DNA of 23,894 nucleotides, from NCBI GenBank assembly GCA_937910255.1, contig CALEOQ010000082.1, positions 1 through 23,894 of the forward strand. The letters are read 5' to 3'. Positions 7,230 through 14,376 of the stretch are shown piece after piece. How positions within the stretch are numbered: position 1 is the stretch's first letter; the number at the start of each line of letters is the position of its first letter. The notes under the pieces are model-generated. The model was given only the letters and a program-made list of their open reading frames with translations. It made no database searches and was not told the DNA's origin. This stretch comes from an uncultured Caulobacteraceae bacterium (lineage in GTDB: Bacteria > Pseudomonadota > Alphaproteobacteria > Caulobacterales > Caulobacteraceae). The position numbers were made by a program, and so were the translations under genes.

Positions 7230-9770
7230 ATGGCCCAGGAGGAGCTGCGCCTGCAACTCGAGTCGGTTCTGGGGGGCGGGGCGGAGGCTTGCGAACGCTG
7301 CGTCGGCGTCCTGGTGTCCGTCGCCCAGGGTCATCCAGCGGTGACGGAGGCGCGGGTCGAGGTCCATGAGGGGCCCGGGGACCAACTGTTGATCCGCTTC
7401 GACGGTGAACAGACGCCGGCCGGCCAGCTCCGCGCCTTCGTCGAGGATTCCGGCGCGGTCATCGCGGAACGGTTCGGCCACTTCGCCTTCCGGATCGGCG
7501 GCGCGATTCATCCCCGCACGGCTCGGCGCATACGCGACCATCTCCGTGCGCAGGCCGGCGTGATCCAAGCGAACGTGCGGCCGGTCGGCCGCGGACTCGT
7601 CGAGTTCGACCGTGAGCAGACCAGCGAAGACGCACTGCTGGAGTCCGCCCGTACCGTCGGAGTGGAACTACAAGTCTTCGGTGCAGACCCAGTCGCCACC
7701 ACGCCCAGAGTTGGGGCGGCGGGACCCTCGCGACAGCCGCACGGGCAGGAGGTCGGCATCGAAGACCCCAACCACCCGCACGATGACCACGGACATGTTC
7801 ACAACCACGATGGGGACAAGCAGGAACACGCGCATGGCCACGGGGGTATCTTCGGCGAACGCACCGAGCTGATCTTCGCCCTACTCGCTGGAGCCGTCTT
7901 GGCGGCGGGGTGGCTCATCGAGCGACGCGCCGCCGGTCTCGTGCCGCTCGCCTTCTACATCGCGGCCTACGTTTTCGGCGGCTTCTTCACGGTACGAGAA
8001 GCCCTTGAGAACCTGCGCCAGAAGCGTTTCGAGATCGACACCCTCATGCTGGTCGCCGCGGCCGGCGCGGCCAGTCTCGGCGCATGGGCCGAGGGCGCCT
8101 TGCTGCTCTTCCTGTTCAGCCTCGGGCATGCGCTCGAGCACTACGCCATGGGGCGCGCCCGGCGTGCGATCGAGGCCCTTGCGAAGCTCGCGCCCGAGCG
8201 GGCCACGGTGCGGCATGGGACAACGACCGAAGAGGTCCCCGTCGAAGCGCTGCAGATCGACGACGTGGTCATCGTCCGCCCCAATGAGCGCCTGCCGGCG
8301 GACGGCGTGGTCATCGCCGGCCAAAGCAGCGTCAACCAGGCGCCGATCACGGGCGAGAGCGTGCCCGTCGACAAGGCGGCGGCTGCGGACGCCAGACTGG
8401 ACTTCAACAAGGCCGGCCCGGAGCACCGGGTCTTCGCCGGAACCATCAACGGAGCCGGCGTGCTCGAGGTCCGCGTCGCCCGGCGCGCCACCGAGACGAC
8501 CCTGGCCCGCGTGGTCACGATGGTGGCCGAGGCCGAGACGCAACGCTCCCCGACCCAGAGGTTCACCGACCGCTTCCAGCGCATCTTTGTCCCCGCGGTG
8601 CTCGGCCTCGTCGGCCTGCTGATGTTCGCCTGGGTGATACGCGACGAGACGTTCAGCGTCAGCTTCTACCGGGCCATGGCGGTGCTGGTGGCCGCCAGCC
8701 CCTGCGCGCTGGCGATCTCGGTGCCCAGCGCGGTGCTCAGCGGCGTCGCGCGCGCCGCGCGCGGCGGCGTCCTCGTGAAGGGCGGCGGACCGCTCGAGAA
8801 CCTCGGGACATTGACGGCGCTCGCCTTCGACAAGACGGGCACTCTGACGGAGGGCAGGCCGCGCCTCACCGATGTCGATCCAGCCGACGGCGTGAGCGAG
8901 CAGGAATTGCTGGCCGTGGCCGTGGCTGTGGAGGCGCTCAGCGACCATCCGCTTGCCGCCGCCATCGCCCGCGACGGCGCCGAACGGCTAGGGAACCGGT
9001 CGAGGGCGGCGGCGACGGACGTTCGCAGCCTCACGGGACAAGGCGTCCAGGCGCTCGTCAACGGCTTGCCGGTCGTGATCGGCAAGCCCGCCATGTTTGA
9101 CGTCGGCGAAGGATTCCGACCGTCTGAGGCCGTTTGGAGCGACGCCCGAAGACTCGAACGCAATGGCCGCACCGTGGTGATGGTCCGCCAGGGCGACCGC
9201 TATCTCGGCAGCCTGGGGCTGATGGATACGCTGCGGCCGCCGGCGCGCCAGGTCATCGAGCGCCTCCGTGCGCTCGGCATCGAGCGCATCCTCATGCTGT
9301 CGGGAGACAATCAGGCCGTCGCCGACGCAATCGCCCAGAACCTCAGGCTCGACGAGGCCCGGGGCGGTCTGATGCCGGAAGACAAGGTCAAGGTTATCCA
9401 GCAGCTGAAGGCGCAGGAAGGGCGCGTGGCCATGGTGGGCGACGGCGTCAACGACGCGCCGGCGCTGGCCAACGCCACCGTGGGAATAGCCATGGGCGCC
9501 GCCGGATCGGACGTGGCGCTGGAGACCGCCGACGTGGCGCTCATGGCCGACGACCTCAATCATCTGCCCTTCGCCGTCGGCCTCAGTCGCCGAACCAGCC
9601 GGGTCATCAAGCAGAACCTCTGGGTGAGCCTGGGCGTCGTGGCCTTCCTGATCCCGGCGACGCTGTTCGGACTGAAGATCGGCGTCGCGGTGCTCTTCCA
9701 CGAGGGCTCCACCGTCCTCGTCGTGGCCAACGCCCTGCGCCTGCTCGCCTATAAGGATCGTGACGCGTGA
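7230..9770 (+). CDS. P1B-4-type heavy-metal-translocating ATPase
   Basis: This 846-residue inner-membrane ATPase exports metal from the cytoplasm. Visible hallmarks are TGES (actuator domain), the phosphorylation motif DKTGTLT with D534, SDHPLAAAI (nucleotide domain) and GDGVNDAPAL (hinge). The TM metal site reads SPC at 490-492, and the last TM has HEGST at 824-828. That pairing is diagnostic of the P1B-4 subgroup (Co, Zn, Fe or Cd export) and differs from the CPC of CopA and ZntA. The N-terminus (about 1-165) contains two HMA-like domains without a CxxC pair. A linker at 182-206 packs nine histidines into 25 residues and is a likely metal-sensing tail. The start is set by TAGGAG at 7215-7220. 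The stop overlaps the M23 peptidase start. Confidence 0.94.
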   Translation: MAQEELRLQLESVLGGGAEACERCVGVLVSVAQGHPAVTEARVEVHEGPGDQLLIRFDGEQTPAGQLRAFVEDSGAVIAERFGHFAFRIGGAIHPRTARRIRDHLRAQAGVIQANVRPVGRGLVEFDREQTSEDALLESARTVGVELQVFGADPVATTPRVGAAGPSRQPHGQEVGIEDPNHPHDDHGHVHNHDGDKQEHAHGHGGIFGERTELIFALLAGAVLAAGWLIERRAAGLVPLAFYIAAYVFGGFFTVREALENLRQKRFEIDTLMLVAAAGAASLGAWAEGALLLFLFSLGHALEHYAMGRARRAIEALAKLAPERATVRHGTTTEEVPVEALQIDDVVIVRPNERLPADGVVIAGQSSVNQAPITGESVPVDKAAAADARLDFNKAGPEHRVFAGTINGAGVLEVRVARRATETTLARVVTMVAEAETQRSPTQRFTDRFQRIFVPAVLGLVGLLMFAWVIRDETFSVSFYRAMAVLVAASPCALAISVPSAVLSGVARAARGGVLVKGGGPLENLGTLTALAFDKTGTLTEGRPRLTDVDPADGVSEQELLAVAVAVEALSDHPLAAAIARDGAERLGNRSRAAATDVRSLTGQGVQALVNGLPVVIGKPAMFDVGEGFRPSEAVWSDARRLERNGRTVVMVRQGDRYLGSLGLMDTLRPPARQVIERLRALGIERILMLSGDNQAVADAIAQNLRLDEARGGLMPEDKVKVIQQLKAQEGRVAMVGDGVNDAPALANATVGIAMGAAGSDVALETADVALMADDLNHLPFAVGLSRRTSRVIKQNLWVSLGVVAFLIPATLFGLKIGVAVLFHEGSTVLVVANALRLLAYKDRDA

Positions 9771-10432
9771 TGTCTCCTGGCACACTCATCGGACGGGCCG
9801 CGCACCTTGCGGCGACGCCCACGCTCCCACGCGTCGCGGTGATCGCTGCGATCGTCCTGGGGCTTGCTGGTGGCGCGGCCTTGGGCGGCCGCGCCGAGGC
9901 GGTGACTGGCCCCGTCTCGAGTCCACAGCCCTCGGCGGCGCCGACGGGGGATACGCCTGCTGGCGCCGACCTCGACGAAGACGGTCTCTACGATCTGGCT
10001 TGGCCGCTGACGCATGGCCCCCGCGGCAAGGACGCCTACGGCTCTGGCGCGTTCGGCGCGTCCCGTGACGGTGGCCGCCGGCGGCACAACGGGCTCGATC
10101 TGGTGGCGCCGGTCGGCGCCCCGGTCCGCGCGCCAATCTCAGGCATCGTCACCCGCGTCGGCCAAGCCTACTCCGGCGAGCCGGAGCTGCAGTTCGTCGA
10201 GATCACGAGCCCCAAGACGCGGTACTCCGCGCGGGTGTTTTACGTCGGACCGTCACGCGCGCCGGGCGCCCAAGTCACCGCTGGGGAGATCATCGGGCGG
10301 GCCCAGGACCTCGGCCGTCGATACGCGTCCGGCATGACGAACCATGTCCATGTGGAGTTCGCCGACGGTCGCGGCGCCGTCTTAGACCCTTTGGCCGTGC
10401 TGCCGGCTTTCCCACGCAGATCCAAGGCATGA
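9770..10432 (+). CDS. M23-family (LytM-type) metallopeptidase, membrane-anchored
   Basis: This 220-residue protein has an N-terminal hydrophobic segment (about 21-40, VAVIAAIVLGLAGGAALGG) and a short acidic linker containing DLDEDGLYDLAWPL. A C-terminal M23 zinc-peptidase domain follows. The catalytic motifs are complete: HNGLDLVAPVGAPV (HxxxD, H106 and D110) and NHVHVEF (HxH, H192 and H194). Such enzymes cleave peptidoglycan cross-links in the periplasm or activate amidases. The ATG is inside a TGATG overlap with the ATPase stop; an in-frame GTG three bases earlier is an alternative. Coupling of a cell-wall hydrolase to a metal ATPase and, downstream, to TolC suggests a role in making room for an envelope-spanning complex, which is inference. 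Confidence 0.9.
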   Translation: MSPGTLIGRAAHLAATPTLPRVAVIAAIVLGLAGGAALGGRAEAVTGPVSSPQPSAAPTGDTPAGADLDEDGLYDLAWPLTHGPRGKDAYGSGAFGASRDGGRRRHNGLDLVAPVGAPVRAPISGIVTRVGQAYSGEPELQFVEITSPKTRYSARVFYVGPSRAPGAQVTAGEIIGRAQDLGRRYASGMTNHVHVEFADGRGAVLDPLAVLPAFPRRSKA

Positions 10433-10448
10433 CGAATGGAGGAACATC

Positions 10449-10844
10449 GTGCGTCTAGGTTCAATGTTCGCAGTCGTGCTCGTCCCCCTCGCAGGAGCCG
10501 CAAACGCTGCGCCGCCGCAGCGAGTGGAGGTGGCCACCGAAGTGATCCCGCTCACCGGCTTTCGACTGGAGCCCCCTGGCGTCACGCGCGACGGCGACTC
10601 TCTGCGGTTCCGGGGCTTCTTGTGTCGAAAGTCCGTTGCGATGTCGCCCTCGCGGGTGCGCCTGGAACGCCTTTCCAGTGATGGCCAGGTGCTGGACGCT
10701 GCGACAGGGCGGGTCTCAGGGCTCTCGGGCCGCGGTCACCGCTGCACGGTCTACACGGTCACGGCCCCTTGGCGCCTCGAGCCTGGAGATCGGGTGCGGG
10801 CCTGCGCCCAGCGGGGAGACGGGCCGTGCCCCGCCGGTGGCTGA
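10449..10844 (+). CDS. Exported four-cysteine protein, copy A (unknown family)
   Basis: I do not recognise the family. The protein is 131 residues, starts with GTG after TGGAGGA (10438-10444), and has a signal peptide (MFAVVLVPLAGAANA). The mature part contains four cysteines in the order FLCRKS, HRCTVY, RACAQR and GPCPAG, with the core SPSRVRLERL. It aligns without gaps over about 102 residues to the lipoprotein at 12810-13211, with about 38 identities in my hand alignment; all four cysteines and the single Trp (APW/TDW) coincide. Two disulfides in the periplasm seem likely. The 3' end overlaps the next small gene by 19 bases. Together with that gene it forms one copy of a duplicated cassette flanking TolC. 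Confidence 0.8.
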   Translation: MRLGSMFAVVLVPLAGAANAAPPQRVEVATEVIPLTGFRLEPPGVTRDGDSLRFRGFLCRKSVAMSPSRVRLERLSSDGQVLDAATGRVSGLSGRGHRCTVYTVTAPWRLEPGDRVRACAQRGDGPCPAGG

Positions 10845-10975
10845 GGAGCAGGGCTTGGCGCCGGCGTGGCCACAGAAGGCTCGGGCGGGCAGGGGCGCGC
10901 GGTCGGCTTCTCACGCGGCTTGTCCTGATCGGGATGGCGCTGCTCCTCGCCTACATCGCACCGCTCTTCCTGTGA
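10826..10975 (+). CDS. Small basic single-TM protein, copy A
   Basis: This 49-residue protein probably starts at GTG 10826, within the end of the preceding gene, with GGGGAGA (10812-10818) as ribosome-binding site. The first half is extremely basic (about 13 Arg in 28 residues), and the second half is one hydrophobic helix, LVLIGMALLLAYIAPLFL, that ends the protein. The positive N-terminus predicts N-in topology. The protein at 13208-13345 has the same layout, with GRL, then ALLLA and Y in register. Both follow a four-cysteine protein with an overlapping start, which argues that this is a real gene. No function is known to me. Confidence 0.65.
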   Translation: MPRRWLRSRAWRRRGHRRLGRAGARGRLLTRLVLIGMALLLAYIAPLFL

Positions 10976-11034
10976 GACCTCGACATCAATCGCTCGGGCG
11001 CGCCCTGCGCGCCGAGTTGGAAAGGAGCTGGGGC

Positions 11035-12645
11035 ATGCTCGTGATGCAAGCAGTCACCGTAAGACGTCATCGCGCAAAGCACGGGGCCGCCGCATGGTGG
11101 CGCATGGCGGCCGTCTGCGGCTTGGCGGCGCTGAGCGCCACCGCGGCGAGAGGCGAAACTCTCGCCGAGGCGATCGCCCGCGCCTACCAGAGCAACCCGG
11201 CGCTGGCGGCCCAGCGCGCACAGGTGAAGCTCGCCGACGAGGCCTATGTTCAGGCCCGCGCGGGGCTGCGCCCGCAGGTCAACGCTTCGTCCACAGCCTC
11301 CTATAGCCGGACGTCCGTCAACGCGGGGCGCGGCACGTTCGTCGACACCAATGGGGATGGCATCCCAGACACTGCAATTACGGGATCAGGCGTGACCGAA
11401 CGGAACCTCGGCAATGCATCCCTTTCCCTCAGTCAACCGATCTACACCGGTGGACGCACGACGGCGTCCATTACGGCGGCCGAGGCTGAGATCCTTGCCG
11501 CGCGTGAAACGCTTCGGGAGAGCGAGGGCAATCTCTTGCTCAGCGTCGTCCAGGCTTATGTGGACGTCAGGCGCGATCAGCGGATCGTGGAGATCCGCCA
11601 GCATGACGTTCAGACCCTCGCGCGTCGTCTCGAGGAGACCCAGGCGCGCTTTGATGTCGGCGAACTCACGGGCACAGATGTCGCGCAGGCCAAGGCGAGA
11701 CTCGGAACGTCGAGAGCGCAACTCGCGGCCGCCGAGGGTCAACTGGAAATCAGCGCCGCCGCCTATGCCGCGGTCGTGGGCGACGACCCGGGTGAACTTG
11801 CGCCGCGGCCGGATCTGGACCCACTGCTCCCCACCACCATAGGTCAGGCGTACGAAACGGCGGACCAGCAGAGTCCGCGGATCGGTTCCGCCGAACTCAC
11901 CGAGCGGGGGAGCCGCGCCCGCATCGCGTTCGCCAAGGCGCAACGCCGGCCGACCGTGAGCCTTCGGACGGGCTATGGCTACTCCGGCCAGATCGACCCC
12001 TTCGTTGCGGATCGCTTTGCCCGCAACCTCTCAGCCTCGGTTGTGACAAGCCTTCCGCTCTATTCCGGCGGAATAGTGTCGTCGCAGGTCGAACAGGCCG
12101 TGCAGCGCAACAACATCGATCGTCTTCGTCTGGAGACCACGGAGCGTCAGGTCCGCCAGGCGGTGGCGCAGGCATGGAGTCAGCTGCGGACCGCACGGGC
12201 GGCCATCGCCGCGAACGAGGAGGTGGTGAAGGCCGCCCGATTTGCTCTTGAGGGCGTACGTCTGGAGTTCGAACTGGGTCTGCGCACCACGCTGGACGTT
12301 CTCAACGCGGAGCAGGAGCTGCGGAGCGCCGAGCTCGCCTTGGTCACCTCGCGCCGGGACGCCTACGTCGCCAGCGCCGCGCTCCTGAACGCGCAGGGCC
12401 GACTGGAGGCCCGTGCGCTGGCGCCGCAACTGGCGCTCTACGATCCTGCCGTCTCGTTCCGGCGCCGCGCGGCGCCGGGCGTCTGGGCGCCGATCGATCA
12501 TCTGACCCAGGGCCTAGATCGCATCGGGGCCCCGCGCGGCGCGGCCCCCGTGGACCTGCCGGATCCGGCCAGGGGCCAGACCGAAGGGACAGCCACGGGG
12601 ATCAGGGGCGAATCAGCCCGCGGGTCCCCGGCGCCGGATCAGTAG
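11035..12645 (+). CDS. TolC-family outer-membrane efflux protein
   Basis: This 536-residue protein is a TolC-like outer-membrane channel of the type I secretion/efflux branch, distinct from the CzcC-like protein at the left edge. The ATG at 11035 follows AAAGGAG (11021-11027); the open frame extends further upstream but overlaps the two preceding genes. A signal peptide (WRMAAVCGLAALSATAARG) leads into ETLAEAIARAYQSNPALAAQRAQVKLADEAYVQARAGLRPQV, given here as its recognisable parts. The repeat hallmarks LSLSQPIYTGGRT and TSLPLYSGGIVSSQ mark the two OEP repeats. LGLRTTLDVLNAEQEL is the strongly conserved TolC C-terminal motif. A Pro/Gly-rich tail of about 60 residues extends past the barrel. 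It sits exactly between the two copies of the small-protein cassette. Confidence 0.93.
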   Translation: MLVMQAVTVRRHRAKHGAAAWWRMAAVCGLAALSATAARGETLAEAIARAYQSNPALAAQRAQVKLADEAYVQARAGLRPQVNASSTASYSRTSVNAGRGTFVDTNGDGIPDTAITGSGVTERNLGNASLSLSQPIYTGGRTTASITAAEAEILAARETLRESEGNLLLSVVQAYVDVRRDQRIVEIRQHDVQTLARRLEETQARFDVGELTGTDVAQAKARLGTSRAQLAAAEGQLEISAAAYAAVVGDDPGELAPRPDLDPLLPTTIGQAYETADQQSPRIGSAELTERGSRARIAFAKAQRRPTVSLRTGYGYSGQIDPFVADRFARNLSASVVTSLPLYSGGIVSSQVEQAVQRNNIDRLRLETTERQVRQAVAQAWSQLRTARAAIAANEEVVKAARFALEGVRLEFELGLRTTLDVLNAEQELRSAELALVTSRRDAYVASAALLNAQGRLEARALAPQLALYDPAVSFRRRAAPGVWAPIDHLTQGLDRIGAPRGAAPVDLPDPARGQTEGTATGIRGESARGSPAPDQ

Positions 12646-12656
12646 GGGCGCGGGCG

Positions 12657-12776
12657 ATGGCTAGCAACCCACCTGGCTCGCCGCCGCCCTCACCTTGGGC
12701 GGTGATCGCCCTGATCCTTTCCATCGCTTTCCTCGCCGTCGCGCTGGCCCTCCTCTTTTTCGAATGGCCGGCATGA
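12657..12776 (+). CDS. Small single-TM protein (39 aa)
   Basis: This short frame starts 11 bases after the TolC stop, with AGGGGCG just upstream. It encodes a Pro/Ser-rich N-terminus (NPPGSPPPSP) and one strongly hydrophobic helix, WAVIALILSIAFLAVALALLFF, ending EWPA. Composition and layout are those of a small membrane protein, and it fills the gap between TolC and the next gene of the same strand. No family is recognised. It could be an accessory of the TolC complex, since several bacterial efflux systems include single-TM microproteins, but nothing in the sequence proves it. Confidence 0.6.
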   Translation: MASNPPGSPPPSPWAVIALILSIAFLAVALALLFFEWPA

Positions 12777-12809
12777 ACCCGCGCAGGCACAGCACCTTGG
12801 AGGTCATGA

Positions 12810-13211
12810 ATGCGTAGCCTGACCATCCCATCCCTCCTGGCGGTCCTGCTGCTGGTCGGTTGCGCCGCCTATGGCGGCGCGACGCTGCTTCACGTGCCGG
12901 TGATCGTCTCCGCGCCGCCGGGCTTCGCCGTCGCATCGCCGGACGCCATCCAGAGCCCGGAGGGCACGCGCTTTCACGGCTCTGTCTGCCGCAGGTCCTT
13001 CAACCTGTCGCCGACGCGGATAAGGGTGGAACGCATCGACGCCGGCGGCGCCGTCATGGCGTCCGCATCGCGCCCATTATGGGGCCTCGGCGGTCGGACG
13101 CGGCATTGCACCTTCTACGATGTGCCGACGGACTGGACGGTTGGGGCCGGTGAGCACGTCCGGGTCTGCGCCCTGCGATCCGACGCGCCGTGCGGGCGGA
13201 CGCGCCCATGA
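12810..13211 (+). CDS. Four-cysteine lipoprotein, copy B (unknown family)
   Basis: This 133-residue protein is a diverged paralogue of the one at 10449-10844. The ATG at 12810 follows TTGGAGG (12797-12803). The signal peptide ends in the lipobox LVGC with Cys18, so this copy should be lipid-anchored, whereas copy A has an ordinary signal peptide. The mature part carries the same four cysteines (SVCRRS, RHCTFY, RVCALR, APCGRT) and the core SPTRIRVERI. Conserved Gly, Arg and Trp positions are shared with copy A. The stop TGA overlaps the ATG of the next small gene (ATGA). A pair consisting of one soluble and one anchored form could interact across the periplasm; that is inference. Confidence 0.8.
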   Translation: MRSLTIPSLLAVLLLVGCAAYGGATLLHVPVIVSAPPGFAVASPDAIQSPEGTRFHGSVCRRSFNLSPTRIRVERIDAGGAVMASASRPLWGLGGRTRHCTFYDVPTDWTVGAGEHVRVCALRSDAPCGRTRP

Positions 13212-13345
13212 CACGGCGGCTCTTCAAGCATCGCGGGCGCGGCACGCTGCGCAGACACACGGGCGGAGGGCGGCTCCCGATCGGGCTGGCCGTCCTCGGC
13301 GGCGCGCTGCTGTTGGCCGCCTACCTCCTGCGCCTGGTCCCATAG
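13208..13345 (+). CDS. Small basic single-TM protein, copy B
   Basis: This 45-residue protein starts at the ATGA overlap with the lipoprotein gene. Its basic N-terminal half (TRRLFKHRGRGTLRRHTGGG) is followed by one hydrophobic helix, LAVLGGALLLAAYLLRLVP, at the extreme C-terminus. It has the same size, charge layout and gene order as the protein at 10826-10975 and appears to be its paralogue. No family is recognised. Confidence 0.65.
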   Translation: MTRRLFKHRGRGTLRRHTGGGRLPIGLAVLGGALLLAAYLLRLVP

Positions 13346-13369
13346 ATGGCGACCGAGGGAGGACCGCCG

Positions 13370-13438
13370 ATGTCACCCACGATGCACAACAGCCCTCTGG
13401 CGCCCCGCGCCAAGGCCGGCGCCAATAGGAGATCATGA
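13370..13438 (+). CDS. Possible 22-aa leader-like ORF
   Basis: A very short frame (MSPTMHNSPLAPRAKAGANRRS) begins seven bases after GGGAGGA (13356-13362). Its TGA overlaps the ATG at 13438 of the zinc-ribbon gene, matching the coupling style used across this locus. It is too short for composition to help and may be chance. Confidence 0.2.
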   Translation: MSPTMHNSPLAPRAKAGANRRS

Positions 13439-13791
13439 TGAGCGACCCAAGATCCTCAACTCGCCCCGATGCCGGCCTCCTCTGTCCGGCCTGTCGGGTG
13501 GACCTGGTGATGTCTGACCGCCAGGGGATCGAGATCGACTACTGTCCCAAGTGCCGCGGCGTCTGGCTCGATCGGGGTGAGCTCGACAAGATCATCGAGC
13601 GCAGCGCCGCCTACGAGGCCGACTCGGGCGGCCCCGCACCGCGGGCCCCGCCCCGCCCAGCCTCTTCGGACCCCGACTACGGTCAAACACGGGATCGCGG
13701 CTACTCCGGCGGACACGGTGGCGGTCATCACAGCGGCGGCGGCCATGGCGGTCGCCGTCGCGGCTTCCTTGGCGGGCTGTTCGATGATTAG
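13438..13791 (+). CDS. TFIIB-type zinc-ribbon protein
   Basis: This 117-residue protein has the zf-TFIIB domain: CPACRVDLVMSDRQGIEID, then YCPKCRGVWLDRGELDKIIE. The two CxxC pairs bind one zinc, and GVWLDRGEL is the family signature. The remainder is a disordered Gly/His/Arg-rich tail (GGHGGGHHSGGGHGGRRRG) ending GFLGGLFDD. AGGAG at 13427-13431 is six bases before the ATG at 13438; the ATG at 13435 is possible but only three bases away. These proteins are common, cytoplasmic and of unknown role. Here the His-rich tail beside metal exporters invites a metal-buffering guess only. Confidence 0.9.
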   Translation: MSDPRSSTRPDAGLLCPACRVDLVMSDRQGIEIDYCPKCRGVWLDRGELDKIIERSAAYEADSGGPAPRAPPRPASSDPDYGQTRDRGYSGGHGGGHHSGGGHGGRRRGFLGGLFDD

Positions 13792-13795
13792 CCGG

Positions 13796-13817
13796 CGGCC
13801 GTGGGACTCTACGGCCG
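13796..13817 (+). terminator. Hairpin after the zinc-ribbon gene
   Basis: A perfect 7-bp inverted repeat, CGGCCGT and ACGGCCG, with an 8-base loop starts five bases after the stop codon. It is GC-rich and well placed between convergent genes, but no T run follows, so a Rho-independent terminator is only possible. Confidence 0.35.
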
Positions 13818-13940
13818 CGTTCGCGCGTCTGCGAGGTCTGGGCTGCCGGCCTGGCAGTTTGCCGAAGTGTGAGCTGCTTCAAGAGCCCCTGGGGTTCAAA
13901 CCCTTGGAGTCGGGCGGCTGGCCAAGCGACGGTCCCCGAT

Positions 13941-14222
13941 TCAGTGACGACGGCCGCCGAGATGACCGAAACCGCTGTGTACGGCGGAAGGCCCGCGATA
14001 TCCGGCGCCGCGACTGGAGTAACGCCCGTGATCGTAGTTGTGGGGGGCGGCGTAATTGGGACCCCGGCGATAGCTGTAGGGCGCGCCATACGCAGTACCC
14101 AAATAAGGGCGGCCATAATATCCATAGTCACCGGCTCCGTAGCTGGAGCAACCGGCCGCCGTCAGGCCCAACAACCCAGCCGCGAATAGCGGAACGAGGC
14201 CGGGTCGTAACTTCTTGGACAT
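13941..14222 (-). CDS. Tyr/Gly-rich lipoprotein of unknown function
   Basis: This 93-residue protein has a lipoprotein signal ending LTAAGC (Cys25). The mature part is low-complexity: GDYGYYGRPYLGTAYGAPYSYRR and further Tyr, Gly, Arg and His residues, described here in part. AGGAGG (14231-14236 on the complement), eight bases before the ATG, is a strong ribosome-binding site and supports the call. It is divergent from the CDF operon (14377 onwards), sharing a 154-base upstream region, and convergent with the zinc-ribbon gene. Proteins of this composition are frequent in Caulobacterales envelopes and usually remain hypothetical. Confidence 0.75.
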   Translation of the reverse strand: MSKKLRPGLVPLFAAGLLGLTAAGCSSYGAGDYGYYGRPYLGTAYGAPYSYRRGPNYAAPHNYDHGRYSSRGAGYRGPSAVHSGFGHLGGRRH

Positions 14223-14376
14223 GGCCGTCTCCTCCTAGCTACCAAGCGCCCTTTGGGGCCCTCTTCAGATGGGGTGGAGACGTTGGACTCGCCAGGGCAG
14301 GGTCCTCGCCGCGCGTCGTCAAACGATCGTCGCGTCCGCCTGCGGCAGCTCTTCTTTCAGCCGTCAGGAGCAAGTA

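Noticed and set aside
7881..8948. 355-codon minus-strand open frame opposite the P1B ATPase
   Set aside because: It mirrors conserved ATPase motifs and has no ribosome-binding site or domain.
13891..13903. T-loop-like GGGGTTCAAACCC suggesting a tRNA
   Set aside because: No acceptor, D or anticodon arms can be folded around it at the required spacing.
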